A program made the translations under genes and the position numbers. From the NCBI GenBank assembly GCA_003427395.1, contig BFEA01000391.1, positions 535,876-599,568 of the forward strand: a DNA stretch of 63,693 nt, given 5' to 3'. Within the stretch, counting starts at the first letter, position 1; each line of letters begins with the position of its first letter. Below the pieces are notes generated by a model. The model saw nothing but the letters and a program-made list of their open reading frames with translations, was not told the DNA's origin and searched no databases. This document shows positions 1 to 13,261 of this stretch, piece after piece. The stretch is from Chara braunii. Its lineage: Eukaryota; Streptophyta; Charophyceae; Charales; Characeae.

Positions 1-2822
1 GCAAGATCCTTGCGAAAAGAGAAGGAAAGAGAGTTTGGCACAAGGTCAGTTGACTCAACCATTCCCCCAACTGCATGACTAAGGAGAATGCATGGTTTGA
101 TTGTGGGAAGGAAGGGAAGGTGGAAAGAACCCTGGAAGGGAAAAGGAACTTAGGCTTGCGGGAAGGGCAATGTGTTGACCCCAATGGGGGATTGTATGGG
201 TCTTTGCTTTGTGTGGGACTGTGCAGGTGAATAGCTTAGATGACTTGAGCGGGATTGGGTCCGGGATTCGCAAGCGAAAGGAAAGGATGAGGATCCGACG
301 GGGAAGGCCACAGACCTAGCGTAAACTTTGATGCGGGTGGGCCTTGGTGTGGGATGCTTGGGAAAGAGAGTCAAGGAAAAGAGGGTGTGGCTTTGCATGA
401 TGAACGTGTGTTTCGACTCCTTGCATGCAATATGGATGCCCGAAAGGACTAAAGGCGAGCGACGGATATGTGAACAGGATGCATGCGTCACGCAAAAGAA
501 AAATTAGGGGAATTGGGGATGGACGGCGCCGCCGTACCCCGATGATGCCATGGGGATCGTTGTGCCTAGGGAAAAAGTGTGTGGCCGAAGGATGACGCTT
601 GACCTACGCACAAGAGAAGAAAAGCCCTCAATAAACCCCTTGGACTGCATGTGTATTGGAAGGAGCGATTGTCTGGCCACACCTAAATGAATCGAGAAAA
701 ATATCGCGAGTGACCATAAAGCTACCATCTAGAACGAGAGCGGAGCTACATCCCCCAATGTAAAGCCCTCTCGCAAATGATCCATCACCATCCATCTCAT
801 AGCACTAGGTGGGGGTGCCCTTGGGACGAATGACCCGCGCCCTAAGCGTGAGCGTGGGCGGGCCGAGCCAAATGGGACCCGCAAAGGGGTCGATTCAGGC
901 TCGAAAGTCTAAAAGGGTACGACCCTACACCTCGTCTACTAAGAACGGGGGCACCGTACACCTCATCGTCCTGAGTGGCCGCCTAACATTCCCTATATCA
1001 CCGAGTTTCACCCGCACATCTATCTTCTTCATTTCCATTTCTTCCCGCTGGCACGCCGCTTGAACAATTCATACGAGACCATCCCTAATGCCAAGTCCAC
1101 AACCATCGCATTATCTCCTTCTTTGGACACGTAAATTCAGCCTCGGACTTCCACGATCCCCCGAAATTCCAGATCTGCCTAGCTTGGCGCCAACCGGGTA
1201 AGGCTGACCTTGGTCCATAATGTTTCTATCCAAAGGAAGGCGCCCTCTTTGCCCAACATCACGGTTTGATATGTCGGCTCTAGATCCGTTCGTCGTCCTT
1301 AACATCTATTGGCACTTCCGGTCTGCTGGAATAGATTGCGGATAATAGCCACTGCGTCATCTTGGTTCCTGCACCCGATCCCTGTTGTTCACAACCAAGC
1401 ACCGACCCCGCTTCTCGGGTTCGATCAGCCTACGTACTGGATGAGAATATTTCATACCCCTCATCAAGGTCTAACATAGTTTACCTTCCCATTACCAAAT
1501 TTTAACCTTCGTCTGATACTTATAACCGTTCCCCTTTCACCCAAGCTCATTCTCTGGGTTCCTTTCAAGGCTAGACTCTATCTCTTCCTTTCAAGATCTT
1601 CACTCACTCGTACGGACTTAGGGAGGGGGTGAGAACAGACTAGAATCTTGACCCTTCCCAATAGCAATCAGCTTTACAGAGGGGGATATAAAACACGTAA
1701 ACTCAGGCAATCTCGCATACAGGCGCGATCATCTCCTCACCAGCCTCTTTCCAAAGTGGTCTCCACACTGTTACTATCGGTAGAGTTTAATCCTATACCT
1801 CAAGCACAGCTCAATCGTCGCAAGCGTGGTACCTCAACTCAGGCACAGGGTGTTACCACTCTCTATTTCCCCAGAATACACCATCCCGTTTTGCGCTCTT
1901 GCACACCCCATTTGGCATCGGGAATCACCCCGCGCACCTCGATAGGAGCAAAAGTCAGTCGTTCAGGCATTCACTTTCATCGGTCCGGTAAGAAATCGGC
2001 CCTTCTCATGCCGTACTACGAGAGGCTACTAATCGTCTCCGAGGCTCCCTCATTGCCCCACATGCAGCGGTCCTCCTCCGCCTGCCGACAAGCAGCCGCC
2101 TTGCCTGAGGAGACGTTTCGCATCCCGCCTGGGCTAGGTGCCGAGCCATGCTCGGTCCGCTCGAGAGGGAGTGCTACTAATCAACCGGCGAGACCAACTC
2201 CTGCCTGACAGCCCGGTGGCCCAACCTCCCACACATGAGACCCGGCGACACTTCAATAGAGACGACTTTTCACAACCCGCCCCAGTTGGTTCCAACCCAT
2301 CCTTTCGTTTCGAAAGGCACGACGCTCAATTCCCATTTACGTAGATCACAAGTCCCAAGTGGGACACACATACTACAAGTGTCTCTCCCAATGTGCATCC
2401 AATGCATTTTACCCACGCCTCGCATTATCTCTCAGGACTGTGTGTGCCACTACCCCTATTGTACATACAAAGTGGTTGGTTCCTTTTCGTGAGCATCTTC
2501 AAAGGGGAGCTAGTTTTCTTTGGAGTATAGCAACTCCCTTCATTCTCTTTCTCTTCGTTCGTCTATCGTTTCATAGGGCAGCATTGTTCTTTCCTCAATT
2601 ACCGTTGTGTTCATGTTGGTTCCGTCAAACACTTCAAGTGTATAGTGCATGAGACCGCTGGGCTCAGGAGAAGAAGAGGGGGGAACACCCAGCCAGTCGG
2701 ATCACTCCGACGAGGGATTTTTATTGGACCCCGGCCAAAGCTGAAGCACCAACTGCCTCCGAGGTAACCGGAGCCCTTCTTTCACACTATCAATTGAGAA
2801 AAGTAGAGGATTGAAGGGAAAA
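1..2822. other. No recognisable gene
   Basis: No coding family, RNA gene or clear repeat could be recognised here. The longest open frame (1648-2208, plus, 186 codons) has a Ser/Arg/Pro-rich composition and no motif I know, so it is treated as chance. The segment 2500-2650 is pyrimidine-rich. Confidence 0.4.
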
Positions 2823-3813
2823 CGGGGATTCCTTTTTACCCTTTGCTTTTTAGAATTATTATACAGTTGGACGTTGTAGTCCGTGGCAACCGTCAAAGTC
2901 AAACCCCTTGAGTTATTTCCAGGCCCAAGGTGAAGGAGTTGGTCTCCAGGGCAATAAGAAACGATTGCCACCACAGGTATGAACCTGTATACCACCCACT
3001 CTCTGCAGGGTGCAGAAGAGGGTGTGGTTCTCAACCGCATTTGACGGTTGTCGAACGTCGAGAAACCGTTCCCTCAAGGCGCGTGTGAGCCGACACTTAA
3101 GTGTCGAACGCGACCCTCGAGATTAACGAGGATTGCATGAGTATGGGTACTACATAGTACGTCATCATCGTGACCGCTTGTGTACGTTTGCATTGCGAGT
3201 CGATATGAGCTAGCCCCGCGTCCACGAGTTTTATACTAAGTCTCACGCGTGACGCCTATCCGATTTCCGCATCGGAGAGTTATGGGATGACTACTGAAGA
3301 GACCAGGAGTGTTGTCGGGTTGTTTGGTGTGTGGGTGTGTGGTTTATTTTTGTGTTCGTAGTATGGTGTATGGGTGGTGAGTGGGATACGTCCTAGTCGA
3401 CCGACGTCGAGTCGCGCTTGGGATTTCAGCCTCCCCAGTGCGTAGGTTCGCGTGCGGGTCCGATAGAGGCGTGGGACCGCGCGTACCCCCTATGCTACAA
3501 CGAACGAGAAGCGCCCTCGGCTGGTCCACCTCTGCGATTGCAATTGATCGGCTTTCGTGTTGTGGACTGGTAGCTCGGCGGGGATACGCCCACCGAAGGG
3601 AGGCGATAGCTCCCGTAAGGTGGACGTAAGTCGTGCCTCACGTAGGCCCTATCCTGTTGTAGGGGCTCGCGGGAGGTATGGCTGGCGCACTCGGCCGGAG
3701 CGGCTTGCGGAAGCTCCACGTATATTCGCGAAGAGGATTTAGACCAACTCCTGCGTGACGCGACTGAGAGGGTTCCGCGCAGCCTTGTGCGGTGCCGGAC
3801 CGATGCGCTCGAC
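2823..3813. repeat. Dispersed ~1-kb repeat, intact copy
   Basis: This stretch is repeated, at roughly 85-90% identity by eye, in two separate pieces elsewhere in the window. Positions 2823-3317 match 17067-17562 and positions 3319-3813 match 21849-22343, all in the same orientation. Here the two halves are contiguous, so this copy defines the unit. It carries no recognisable protein domain; the open frames in it are not shared in a way that suggests coding. It could be a solo LTR or a non-autonomous element. Termini and target-site duplication were not resolved. Confidence 0.75.
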
Positions 3814-6065
3814 GAGTGGCACCGTTGCCGGGGATAACGGTTGTCTACCGTTGTCCCTGGTGGAACGATATCCGGATATGGGATTGTGAGAACTAGGCAA
3901 AATGATAAGTTTGGTTGAACTCTTTATGGGTAATCGATTGATGGTATTGGATAGAGACCGAGTGAGGATTGATTGTGTGATATGGTTGTGGCTAGGGCAA
4001 TAACGATGGCGGAAGAAGGATAGACGTTTTGACTATGTGATCACTCACTCTGACTAGCACGGTAGTAGATGGGGTTGATATCCTCTTCTGACTTTAAAAG
4101 TTGGTGAGTTTTGGACGATGTCTTGAATGGTTTATATGACTAAGGTGAGATGAGGTGGTATCAACATGGCTAAGTATGATGGTTATGGGAGTTGGCCCTG
4201 TAGCAGACCTATTATGGCCGGAAGAATTATTTGAGTGGTCAAACAGCAACTGGGTACCTTTGCATTAGAGTGAGGCCGAGGGTGAGTAAGGGAGCCTATT
4301 ATGTTGAAAATCATCGAGGGGCTTCGAGGAGAGTTAGGCTAAGGAGGCCAAAAGGCTTTATGAATCTGAATATGGGACCCTTGAGTCTGGGTTTTAAGCG
4401 GTTGTTCGCATTATATAGCCTTGGGAGTGTGAGGTCTGCCCCGCGCAAGGTGTTTGAATGAGGCATATAAGGCGGTAGGCAGATGCGATGAACAGTGAGC
4501 TATGACCCTAACGGAAAGGACTACGGGAAATAGTATATCTGCATAGCATCTTTTCGGAAAAGGGGATATCTGATGCTAGAGGTAGTGAAGGAGCTAACAC
4601 TAAGACTATTTTGCTTATTTTTTATGAGGCAATGAATTGTAATTGATGTTAGACCTTCACTTGAACCTTTCCAGGTTTGGACCATCCGCTTGAATCTATG
4701 GGGTTGGGGCTAAGGACTTGAGACCATTCTCTTGAGTTATATGTTGAACTCATCCATGTCTGTCAGATTTTATCTGAGTAAAATTTGCTTAATGTCTAAT
4801 TATGTAAGGCTATGTGCTGGATGTTATTTTATGGCTATCCTTTCCAGGAATGTCTCTGCATGGGCTATTTATTTGGAGTATGTATTTGAACTTATCAATC
4901 TGTAAGAGTTTATATGAGTGTCTCAAGTCCGATTATAGACTTATAGTTGTCTGTTAAGTTTGTGCATTTGAATTGCTCTTCAAAGAGGGGTAGCAACATT
5001 GCGCAGAATCCACGTCTGATGCGGATTCAGAGGTGAATGGAGTGACCGCTTCCTTAAGATAAGTTTTTATCATAGAATGGTCAATTTATAAGGTCTACCC
5101 TAAGGAAGGTTGCAATCCTATGTTATCGTTCCCCTGAGAGGTGACTTTGAAGAAATTATAATTTTGTCTTGTAAGTAGTAGTGAGACCCACACCGGAACT
5201 ATGCTCCTGATCCATAGTGGGGTGTTGTTGTATCTTTTGTGATAAAAATGACTACACTACTACTGAATAGGAGGAAAGTGTTTGAGCCTTGTTAGGCCAT
5301 GGTCTATAAGAAAAGCGGCTACTACTTGCCACAGAAAAGTAAGGGGTGGATCCCCGACTATCTCTGTGTCAAGTGGGTTCACCAGCACAGGACGGGATGG
5401 CACCACCCGAAGCGTGTATGGTGAGGTTGTTTATTTTATTGGCAAGAGTCTGCAAGGAACGGACGTTTGAATCGGAGGGAGAAGCAGTGAGGCTTGATCC
5501 TTGAGTGGAAATCGGGGATTCAATATGATATCCTTCCTGAAAAGGGTTGCACTGCTCCTCGCCACAATATGCTTCTATCAAAGCCAAGGGAGTAAAAAGT
5601 GTGGTGCTCTAATAAAAATTATGCCTGAGAGTACTAACTGTTGGCAATCATACCTCTCATCATAATATGTCTATCATATGTTATGCCTGTTGATATAGGT
5701 CTGTTGTCATGAGATATTTGTATATGCTTTGAGTAACTGACTAGCTTGTGTATGATGTGTTTGATTATTATGGGTACTATTGTTGTCATTGATTATGGTA
5801 ATATCTCATTTTCCATTAGTATTATAATTATGAAATTTTGACATCTACGAATGCAATATTATCGTGATATATTACCTTTATTATTTTCTTTAAGCTAAGG
5901 TGGTCGTAATAACTGGAAATGATGCATTTTAGGGAAAGATGATCTGAAGTCGAGGCTTCAGGGGTAGGGATTGTAGACTGTGATTATCAGTATGATAACG
6001 GAAGATGTATGCTGGACGTTTTTCTATGATAGGCAGAACCCAAACCAGAGTGAAGGCAACTCAGG
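3814..6065. other. No recognisable gene
   Basis: This is AT-richer sequence with many stops in all frames and no domain or RNA recognised. Short phrases recur around 4650-4960 (for example paired GAACC/GGTT arms), suggesting degraded repeats, but no period could be fixed. Confidence 0.35.
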
Positions 6066-6557
6066 ATGCCTTATGCTAGGGAAGATCCCAGTGTGACTTT
6101 GCCCGTAAAAAGGGAAAATGGGCTCGAGATTTCCTTGTCGAGGCGAGTCAAGGAAGGGGAGTATGTCTCTTCCCGGTGGGGCATGTTGATAGACAAGGGG
6201 ATCTTTATCTGGATGGAGTCTAGCTTTGATGATGATCAAGAGTGTGAAAACGTGAGGGTAACTCTATATGCTCCACCATCATTTTGGGTCTTACACGGGA
6301 TTGAGTTGGCGCTTGGGCACGGAAGCGTGCTCACAAGACCCTTGGGGATAGTTGAGGGAGCTGCAGCAAAATGGGCGAGAGGCAGGGTCTTCGAAGGAGA
6401 GGAGCAGGTGGAGACCCGTATAGAGATCAGACGTGCCGAAGAGTTTGCACTTCCTCGAGCCCCATTGAGAGTTGTATTGCCTGAGTTCCTAATGGAAATT
6501 TGTTTTGGGGGACAGGTTAGGGTAGAGGCCGCAACAAAGGCCGCCTTGAGGACGTGA
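6066..6557 (+). CDS. Unrecognised open frame, possibly a transposon remnant
   Basis: This is a 163-codon frame with mixed, protein-like composition, including acidic and basic stretches. No domain was recognised. A second short frame (6588-6806, 72 codons) follows on the same strand about 30 bases later, and the decayed gag at 7064 follows that. The three may be fragments of one retroelement region, but nothing in the sequence proves it. It may equally be a chance frame. Confidence 0.2.
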   Translation: MPYAREDPSVTLPVKRENGLEISLSRRVKEGEYVSSRWGMLIDKGIFIWMESSFDDDQECENVRVTLYAPPSFWVLHGIELALGHGSVLTRPLGIVEGAAAKWARGRVFEGEEQVETRIEIRRAEEFALPRAPLRVVLPEFLMEICFGGQVRVEAATKAALRT

Positions 6558-7063
6558 GAGTGAGGATATGCAAGGTACACGTGCGAGTTGATATATGGTC
6601 TATACCTGGACCTAAGGTTTATGCCCCATAGTCTAGGGCTTAGGAATATGGTCAATATTGTTGATGCCTATGCTGGCTCCCATGGTCCAGATGACAGGGC
6701 TGCAGATTGGGACGAGATTCGTGCGGTAGTGGACCGGTTGAGAGTACCCTCATACTCTACCAAGCATGTCTCTCGCAGGTTTGTCTACAACCACTTTGCT
6801 ATGTGATATGAGTGCGAGGATCGGAAATATTTGTAGCCTCGATTACTGTCTGCTTATGGCTAGCTCTAAAAAACTCTGCCTATGTGGGATATATATTGTT
6901 TATAGAACCCTCTGGTTAAAGTTGGGATCATATTGTGTAAATGGGAAGAGGGTTAGTGTGAGTTGAGTTTTAGTCACCTCTACTAGCCTTTTGTTTTGAG
7001 CTTCCTTGTGTCACAACTTGATGATCGATTGTTTGTCATGCGTGTCAGGCCGGTACCAGCATC

Positions 7064-8392
7064 ATGGCTGAAGAACGTGGTTTTGCTAAAATCTTGCTCT
7101 GGAGGAGCACGTGCCTCAGTAAAGTGTTGTTGTGCGAGTCGGTGAATGACTCGATGCTCTCGGACCTTCGTGCCCTGGTGTTTCAAGGAAGGAATTTATC
7201 CGCTTTCCTACGCAACTATCATGACTTCGGTTTCGCGAAGATGTGGGACGAAAAGGCGATGTGGAGCATGCTGCCGTTGTTTGTCTGCGAAGAGCTTAGT
7301 GAGGTGGTGTATACTCTCATGTTAAAGTCGCAGACCTGGGATGGGTTGGAGGCTTCACTAAAATCGAGGTTTCCAGAGGATAGGACAGAATGTCAATTCG
7401 GTGAAGGCCCCATGCATCCAGCCGAGGTTGCGTTAACACAAGGGGAACTGAGTGGTATACAGAGGCAAGTTGGGATATTGGAATAGAGGTTGACGCAACT
7501 AGAAAAAACCAGATATGGCAAGAGGAAGGTTTATGAAGTAATGTCGAGTGGACCGGTTGGGCAGGATGGAGCAGAAGCAAGGGGGGGTGAGCGGGACTCC
7601 CTCCTCCGTAGAGGAACCCCGAAGAGGCGAACTTGCGCCCCGGAGATAAATGGGGGCGAGGGGGTGATTGAGATAAAGAAGGAGCAGGAATCTAGCATAG
7701 CCCCACCTAGCATAGCCCCACCTGTTGTAACGTGGAAGCATCATCAACTGCAAATCCGATGGAGCAAAGGAGTAAGAGGTGGCGAGAGCACGGCGAAGAT
7801 AGTGTGTGATCATTGTGGGAAGATTGGCCATGCCCCTCACAAATGTAAAGAAAAGGGGGTGACAGGGGTAAAAGGGGAACCTGAACCTCCCTAGTCGACG
7901 AAGGCTCAGCGGAGAGCGAGAAACCTGGCCCTGGGAGGTCAAGGTACTGGAAAGGGGCAATGCTCGCGACAAGTAGGAGCCACTCCGAAAGAATTGGGAG
8001 GCAAACCAGCACAGGAGGGGCCTCCACCGACTAAGCGGGCATTGTACGGGCAGTGGACTCCATGCGGTCAAGTGGGACCAAGGCCTATATATAAACCATA
8101 CCTGCCCTGGATGCAAGGCAATTGTTTGGGCCCACAAATGAGTATAATGTCGTCAGGGCCTCCTGCATCCCAGACTCAACCAACTCTGCCTATGGGGCTG
8201 TTGAAACTACCGACACAACAAGTGTCACAAGGCGACGTGGCCGGTGGAGGAAGTTAAAAGCAGGAAGTTGGAAGAGGCCGCGGGGATGGAGGGCGCAACA
8301 ATAGAGGACGAGGTGGCGACAGAGGAGGCACTGGAGGACGTGATGGGCGTCAGCGAAACCATAAGTGGAATGCAGAGAAGAAAAAGGTCTGA
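7064..8392 (+). pseudogene. Decayed retrotransposon gag
   Basis: One reading frame runs from the ATG at 7064 to the TGA at 8390-8392 (about 442 codons). It is broken only by TAG at 7484-7486, TAG at 7892-7894 and TAA at 8255-8257. The first third resembles a Ty3/Gypsy gag capsid region (Trp- and Leu-rich helices, an F-x-G-x-NL phrase, and a W-x-x-L...L-x-x-RF ending). A short coiled-coil-like segment follows the first stop. A CCHC zinc knuckle sits near 7807-7850 with the spacing C-x2-C-x4-H-x4-C (CDHCGKIGHAPHKC). The last 45 codons are Arg/Gly-rich, as in many nucleocapsids. No protease or polymerase follows. The identification rests on the knuckle plus the layout; the capsid match is by general pattern only. 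Confidence 0.7.
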
Positions 8393-9545
8393 TAAGCGAC
8401 GGTTCGGATGATAGTTGGGTAGGTAAGGCAGCCAAGAGTACAAGAAGGGAGGACAGAATAGCTAGAAGTTGTGAAAAGTAATAAGGGGATGGGGTTAGAA
8501 AGAGTGTACTTGTGTGAAGAGAGGAGTAACCCTAACTCTTAAGTTTGGGAAGTATACAGCCAAAAGATAGTTCTGGTCGCTTTGGCTTGTTTTACCTTTA
8601 GTAGATTCGGTATATACGGGAACGTGGGACGAGGATAGCAGGTTAACTGGTTGTGTGATTTTAATTATATACTTTAGTCAGCAAGGAACATGAAAATATG
8701 CCAAAATGGTTTCGTAATAATAGTCTGGTAAGATAACCCGGGTTGCAGGCAGGAGGGACCCCAATAGAACAACTGTATATGTGGCCCGCCTCAGATCGAG
8801 TTATTGAAATGTCTCCAGTAGATAGAGCAAGGAGTGACCCTAAGGACGTTGTTACAAAATAAAAACTTATTCTACTAGGCCTATTGATTGAGAGAAAAAG
8901 ATATGGGACCTACTTCGCGTCTAGGTCCAGATGATTGTACAGGTGTGAGAGGTATGAGAGGCTTGGGAAGAAACCTCAACGTGTGTAAGGTAGACTCTCT
9001 AACCTAGAAGTGTAGTTTGTAAGACTTGTATAGGAATGATTCCTAGTGTTACTTTTCTTGGATATTTGGATATGTTTTGGGTTACTTGGGTCCCTCTGAA
9101 TTGAGGGGTGTGATTACATCCTGATCATCAAGACAATTTTAGTTTTAGCTCTGGTCAGGGAGGCCGTAATTTTTGTGTGATACCGGTGCCAGTTTGAGTT
9201 GAGATTGTTCAACTCTATGTGTATATATGTAATTCAAGACCATATTGGTTCGCTTTTGAGTTGGGATATTACATTCCAGAGTGCATATTTGAGTTGAGAT
9301 ATTATCTGAGACTATTCCTTGTATATGACGATCACTATCACTCTCACAGGTGTAGTTTTATCTTGATGTATGATGGTTTTGTGTGGTTGATGTATGAGAA
9401 ACATCTCATGAATTGTGTGTGTTTCGTGAATGTGAATGGATGTGGACTGTCTACTCTTCGGTATACTCGTGCGATCTGCCCACGGGCGGGTGATAGGGTC
9501 GTGTATGAGGAGACGGAGTGCAGTCTGTTTTTGTGAAAGTGTGAG
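8393..9545. other. No recognisable gene
   Basis: Non-coding in appearance. Around 9190-9310 the phrase TTGAGTTGAGAT or a close variant occurs three times, once inside a perfect hairpin (GAGTTGA, loop, TCAACTC near 9196-9215). No polymerase domain follows the gag remnant. Confidence 0.35.
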
Positions 9546-10132
9546 AATCCTAAAGGATTTATGAGTCTTTGAGACTCGAACGCTTACCATATCGAATGTT
9601 TATTTATTGAGTTGTGGCAATGACCTATAAGTTGGTCTTTCAGTTTGAGTTGTTTTATGGTTGAGACACCTTCAAGTGGGAAGGTGGTCTTGTGCTTATT
9701 GGAAGACTCATCTTTAGAGAGGGAAGATGTTTTAATGAAAGGTCGCGTAAGAGTTCATCATAAACAAAGAAGGGGTGGCTGGGAGAACTATTGAGTGAGA
9801 CCTCCTTGGTATGAAGGGTGGTTAATAGATTTAATGGCATGGTAAATTGGTTTTGGATGATAAAGTATAACGAGGAGGATCACGTTTTGCTTGGTCATTG
9901 GTGGAATTTTTGTAAAGGTCGCAAGTCAGTGCATTCGGCAGATGTCATTGGGATGTGTGACTTGTTGTCTCTGATCAAGTCAAGGGGTCACGGCCTTGTG
10001 AACCTGGCGGTGAATTTGTTTGTGATTGTGAGAAGGGTGCCATGCTCTCTATGTTGTCACATAGGGAGTTGGTAAACGCATTTAAAAGTGAGACAGACCC
10101 CTGCGTAGTCCCGCAGTGGGCCTGTGGTCTGT
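9546..10132. repeat. Cluster of short hairpins
   Basis: Consecutive inverted repeats were read directly. They include 9546-9559 (AATCCT/AGGATT), 9563-9577 (GAGTCT/AGACTC), 9667-9686 (CACCTTC/GAAGGTG), 9709-9729 (CATCTT/AAGATG), 9958-9982 (TGACTTG/CAAGTCA), 10045-10068 (a ten-pair stem with one G:T) and 10093-10132 (ACAGACC/GGTCTGT enclosing a CTGCG/CGCAG stem). Arms differ between hairpins and no loop sequence is shared. The function is unknown. Confidence 0.6.
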
Positions 10133-13100
10133 TTTGCGACGCACCGTCTAGATACTTGTGTTAATCCTAAGGCATATTGAGGAAGACCAAGCTAAACGGT
10201 AAATTTTAGTGTCACTAGGGCGCAACCCCTAGCGAATGGCTGTTGACCGGCACAACCTGGCGGCGGGTCCACGTCTACTGAAGGAGTAAGAGTTTTAAGG
10301 GGTATGCACGCCTCAGGGAATTACTCCTGCGGGATGGCGTGAGATAAGAGTCGATTTTTTTTTTTTTTTTGAGTCCTGATTGAATGCATATCAGGAGAAA
10401 ATCTATCGTGGTGCAACCTGCGAGGGCACTACCGCTAAAATAACAACGCGGTGGGCCATAGATCTGGCTCGATCAACCAGACTATGGTGGGCCAAGATGG
10501 CGACCTAGCATTTCTGCACTAGACTGCAGAAAGAGTTGAGATGAGATTTAAGTGTATATATGTGTATGTGTTTGATTGTGAGGAATTTCGAGAGGAAGGC
10601 GAGAGTGTCTTCTAAGGTCTCGATTAAGGCCCGCGTCCCTAGTTATGGCTTTACTTGCAGGGAAGAGACTAACTGGGACACTCAACGAAAAGTCGGCGTT
10701 TATCTAGGACAAAGGAGAGAGGACAGTTGTGAGGGCTTTGGAACTTATGTTGTAGTAACGATGCGTAGTACACCAGCATCCTAGTGTCAGGACAATGGAG
10801 ACCCGGGTTAAAACCCTAGCGGCATATAGTTGTCTTGGCACGGTTTGATGGAGGCCTCGAACCAAAGTCTGTCGGCTGATCAGATTGGTTCCTTTATCGT
10901 CGGCATTTGGAGTATGGATGAATTTATAGCTTTTTGATTTGGCGAAGCGATGGGGACGTCGCTTAATATGGTCCGGTAAGTTGTCGGTACGAATACCCTT
11001 ACAAGGGTATCCGCCCTGGTTTTTGCAAGCGACAGGAATTAAGTCTGGATTAAAGTTTGAGTATACCGCGCGAGTCGCGGCAGTCTTTTGTTTACGCTGA
11101 CTGAAAGTTTAACTAGGAATAGAGAGTGCGTGGGCGCGCAGACTTAAGGCGCGAGTGATCTCTTCTGTTGTTGATGATTGTAGAACCGGCGTGGTTGCCG
11201 GTCTATTGTTATTTATTTTTGAGTAAGTTAGGATTAAATGATATTTTTCTTTTGATCAGTACGTTTGACGGAGACATGCGCGTGTGCGTGGAGATCGACT
11301 TCCGCTACGGTGCGACTTTTGTATGATGAAGTGTGCAGGGATCGGAGCGCGCACCAGACCTCCACGTGGTAGGTGCGGGAGCTTGGCGGGCGTGGAGTGT
11401 CGACGACGAGGTGCGGCCCTCCAAGGCCTAGGGGTGTGCGGCGTCGAAGATTGACGACAGAATGGCCCCGGCTTCACTTATCTTTTCTATATTTTGTTTT
11501 ATTTTTATTCCTAGTTCAATCGTTGATTTTGTTTGGTGATCGGTCCCGAGACTCGAGGTAGGACCGACGGGTCCGGTTCAGTTGGTACACCGTTGAACTG
11601 CTGAGAAACGGAACCGAGATCGGGTTCCTGCGCATTCAGGATGCTGGCGCAAATTCCCCTAGTCCGCCGGTCTTGAAATACGCGCCAAGGAGTTTAGCGC
11701 ACATACGGGCCAGTAGGTGAATGGCCCACAAGGCGGAACAATTCGGAGTGGCGTGAGCCTTCTGCGGGAGGCGCAGTCCACCCCCTGCGGGCTGTCGTGT
11801 GAGGTTTGAGTGTGGGCGTACCCGCTGGGGCCTGAAAAATGGTGAACTATACCTAAGCGGGGTGTGACCAGAGGGCGTATTAGGAAGGGGCCCGGTCAGT
11901 TCCGGGGTTTGGTCACGTGGGAGCCCCCCCACCCACTTCGGTCCCTAAAGTTCTTATTTGAACAATGGCTACTACCACCCAGATCTGCATCGGGACCCGT
12001 TTCACCTGGGCTCACGCTGCCAACTTCTCAACGGGCCCTGCATACTCCAACCCGACGCAGCGCCAGACTCGTCACCGCGGCCGAGCGCAGGTCGTGCTGG
12101 TCGGCGCTATCCGGTTCGGGGCAGACTAATTCGGGAGGTGAGTTGTTACATACTCCTCAGCGGATTCCGACTTGTTACACACTCCGTGGCGGACTTCGAC
12201 TTCTACGACCGTCGCCCTGCTGTCTTTGTCAATCATCGTCCGTTGTGGTGACTGGGGTTGGCACTTATCGAGGCCTGTGCACTGTGGGCCGGATCTGGCA
12301 ACGAGAGGGACGAAGACGAGGATGGCCCGGGCGAAGGAAGGAATGGATATGATGGGCTGAAGATTACATAGTTCGCCCGATTCTTGACGAAATCGGGCGA
12401 GCCAAGGTGCGAAACCGGGGTTTTGGGGTGTCGTGAATCGAATGGCGCGGTCGGAATTTGTAGTAAGCTAATGGATTTGGTGCTATGAGAGTTATAGGCT
12501 CCGTGAAGGTGACGAGAGTGCAGATATGGAGGGAGCAGTTAATGCGAAAGCCAGCCGAATCTAAACGGAAACGGGCGAGGGAAGTTACTAGGTAGGGGTT
12601 TTTCATAGCCACGAAGTGGATTATAAGGTTAGTTTTGGTTATTAGTGGGAAGGTTTTAAGGTGTGACGAATAGGAGCTGCGCTCAGAAAAACAGTTTGTT
12701 TAAAAATAAATAAATAAATAAAAAATACAATATATCTTCCCACATTTTTGGGGAAGATTCGTTCTTATTTTTGTATGCATAGAGGGAATTGAGAGTCTTA
12801 CCTCTGACGGGATCGAAGAGAAGGGGAGGGCAGAAGAGAGGTCGTCGTTTCCCCTCCCATCCATTTTTGACATCTTCATTTCGGTCGTGACGCGACTGTT
12901 TTTTGCCATGGTTATTCTCGACTGGTTGTGCCCGTTTTACCAAACTATGGGTATAATGGACCTGACCGCTATGATGGCCTAGGTGCATCAGGGAAGGCAG
13001 CGCGAGAGGGACGGGGGGAGAGCGAATAGGGGAGAAAGGATGCATACCTGGTTGCTGCAGCTGTGACGAGGATGAGTCTGCCCACATTCTGCCGAAAGAT

Positions 13101-13261
13101 ACGCAGGTGAGTATGCTCCGACGAATGGAGTAGCGAACAGGCCAGTGTTAGGGCCCGAGCAGGCGTTTGGCATGTATGGAGGGTAGTCAGGAGAGGTGCT
13201 AGCTTGGCGATTGTACGATCCAACTCACCCTCACGATCACCCCGTGAGTTTACCCTGTTAC
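10133..13261. other. No recognisable gene
   Basis: No gene was recognised. A T16 tract lies at 10355-10370. A ten-pair perfect hairpin (TCGCCCGATT, 8-base loop, AATCGGGCGA) lies at 12373-12400. A short imperfect tandem repeat of the phrase TTGTTACAyACTCC occurs near 12140-12190. Open frames such as 11864-12352 show no domain. Confidence 0.35.
12373..12400. repeat. Perfect 10-bp inverted repeat
   Basis: TCGCCCGATT at 12373-12382 is exactly complementary to AATCGGGCGA at 12391-12400, with 8 bases between. No T-run follows and no neighbouring gene explains it. Confidence 0.7.

Noticed and set aside
1648-2208. 186-codon plus-strand frame as a gene
   Set aside because: No motif and low-complexity Ser/Arg/Pro content; not supported by neighbours.
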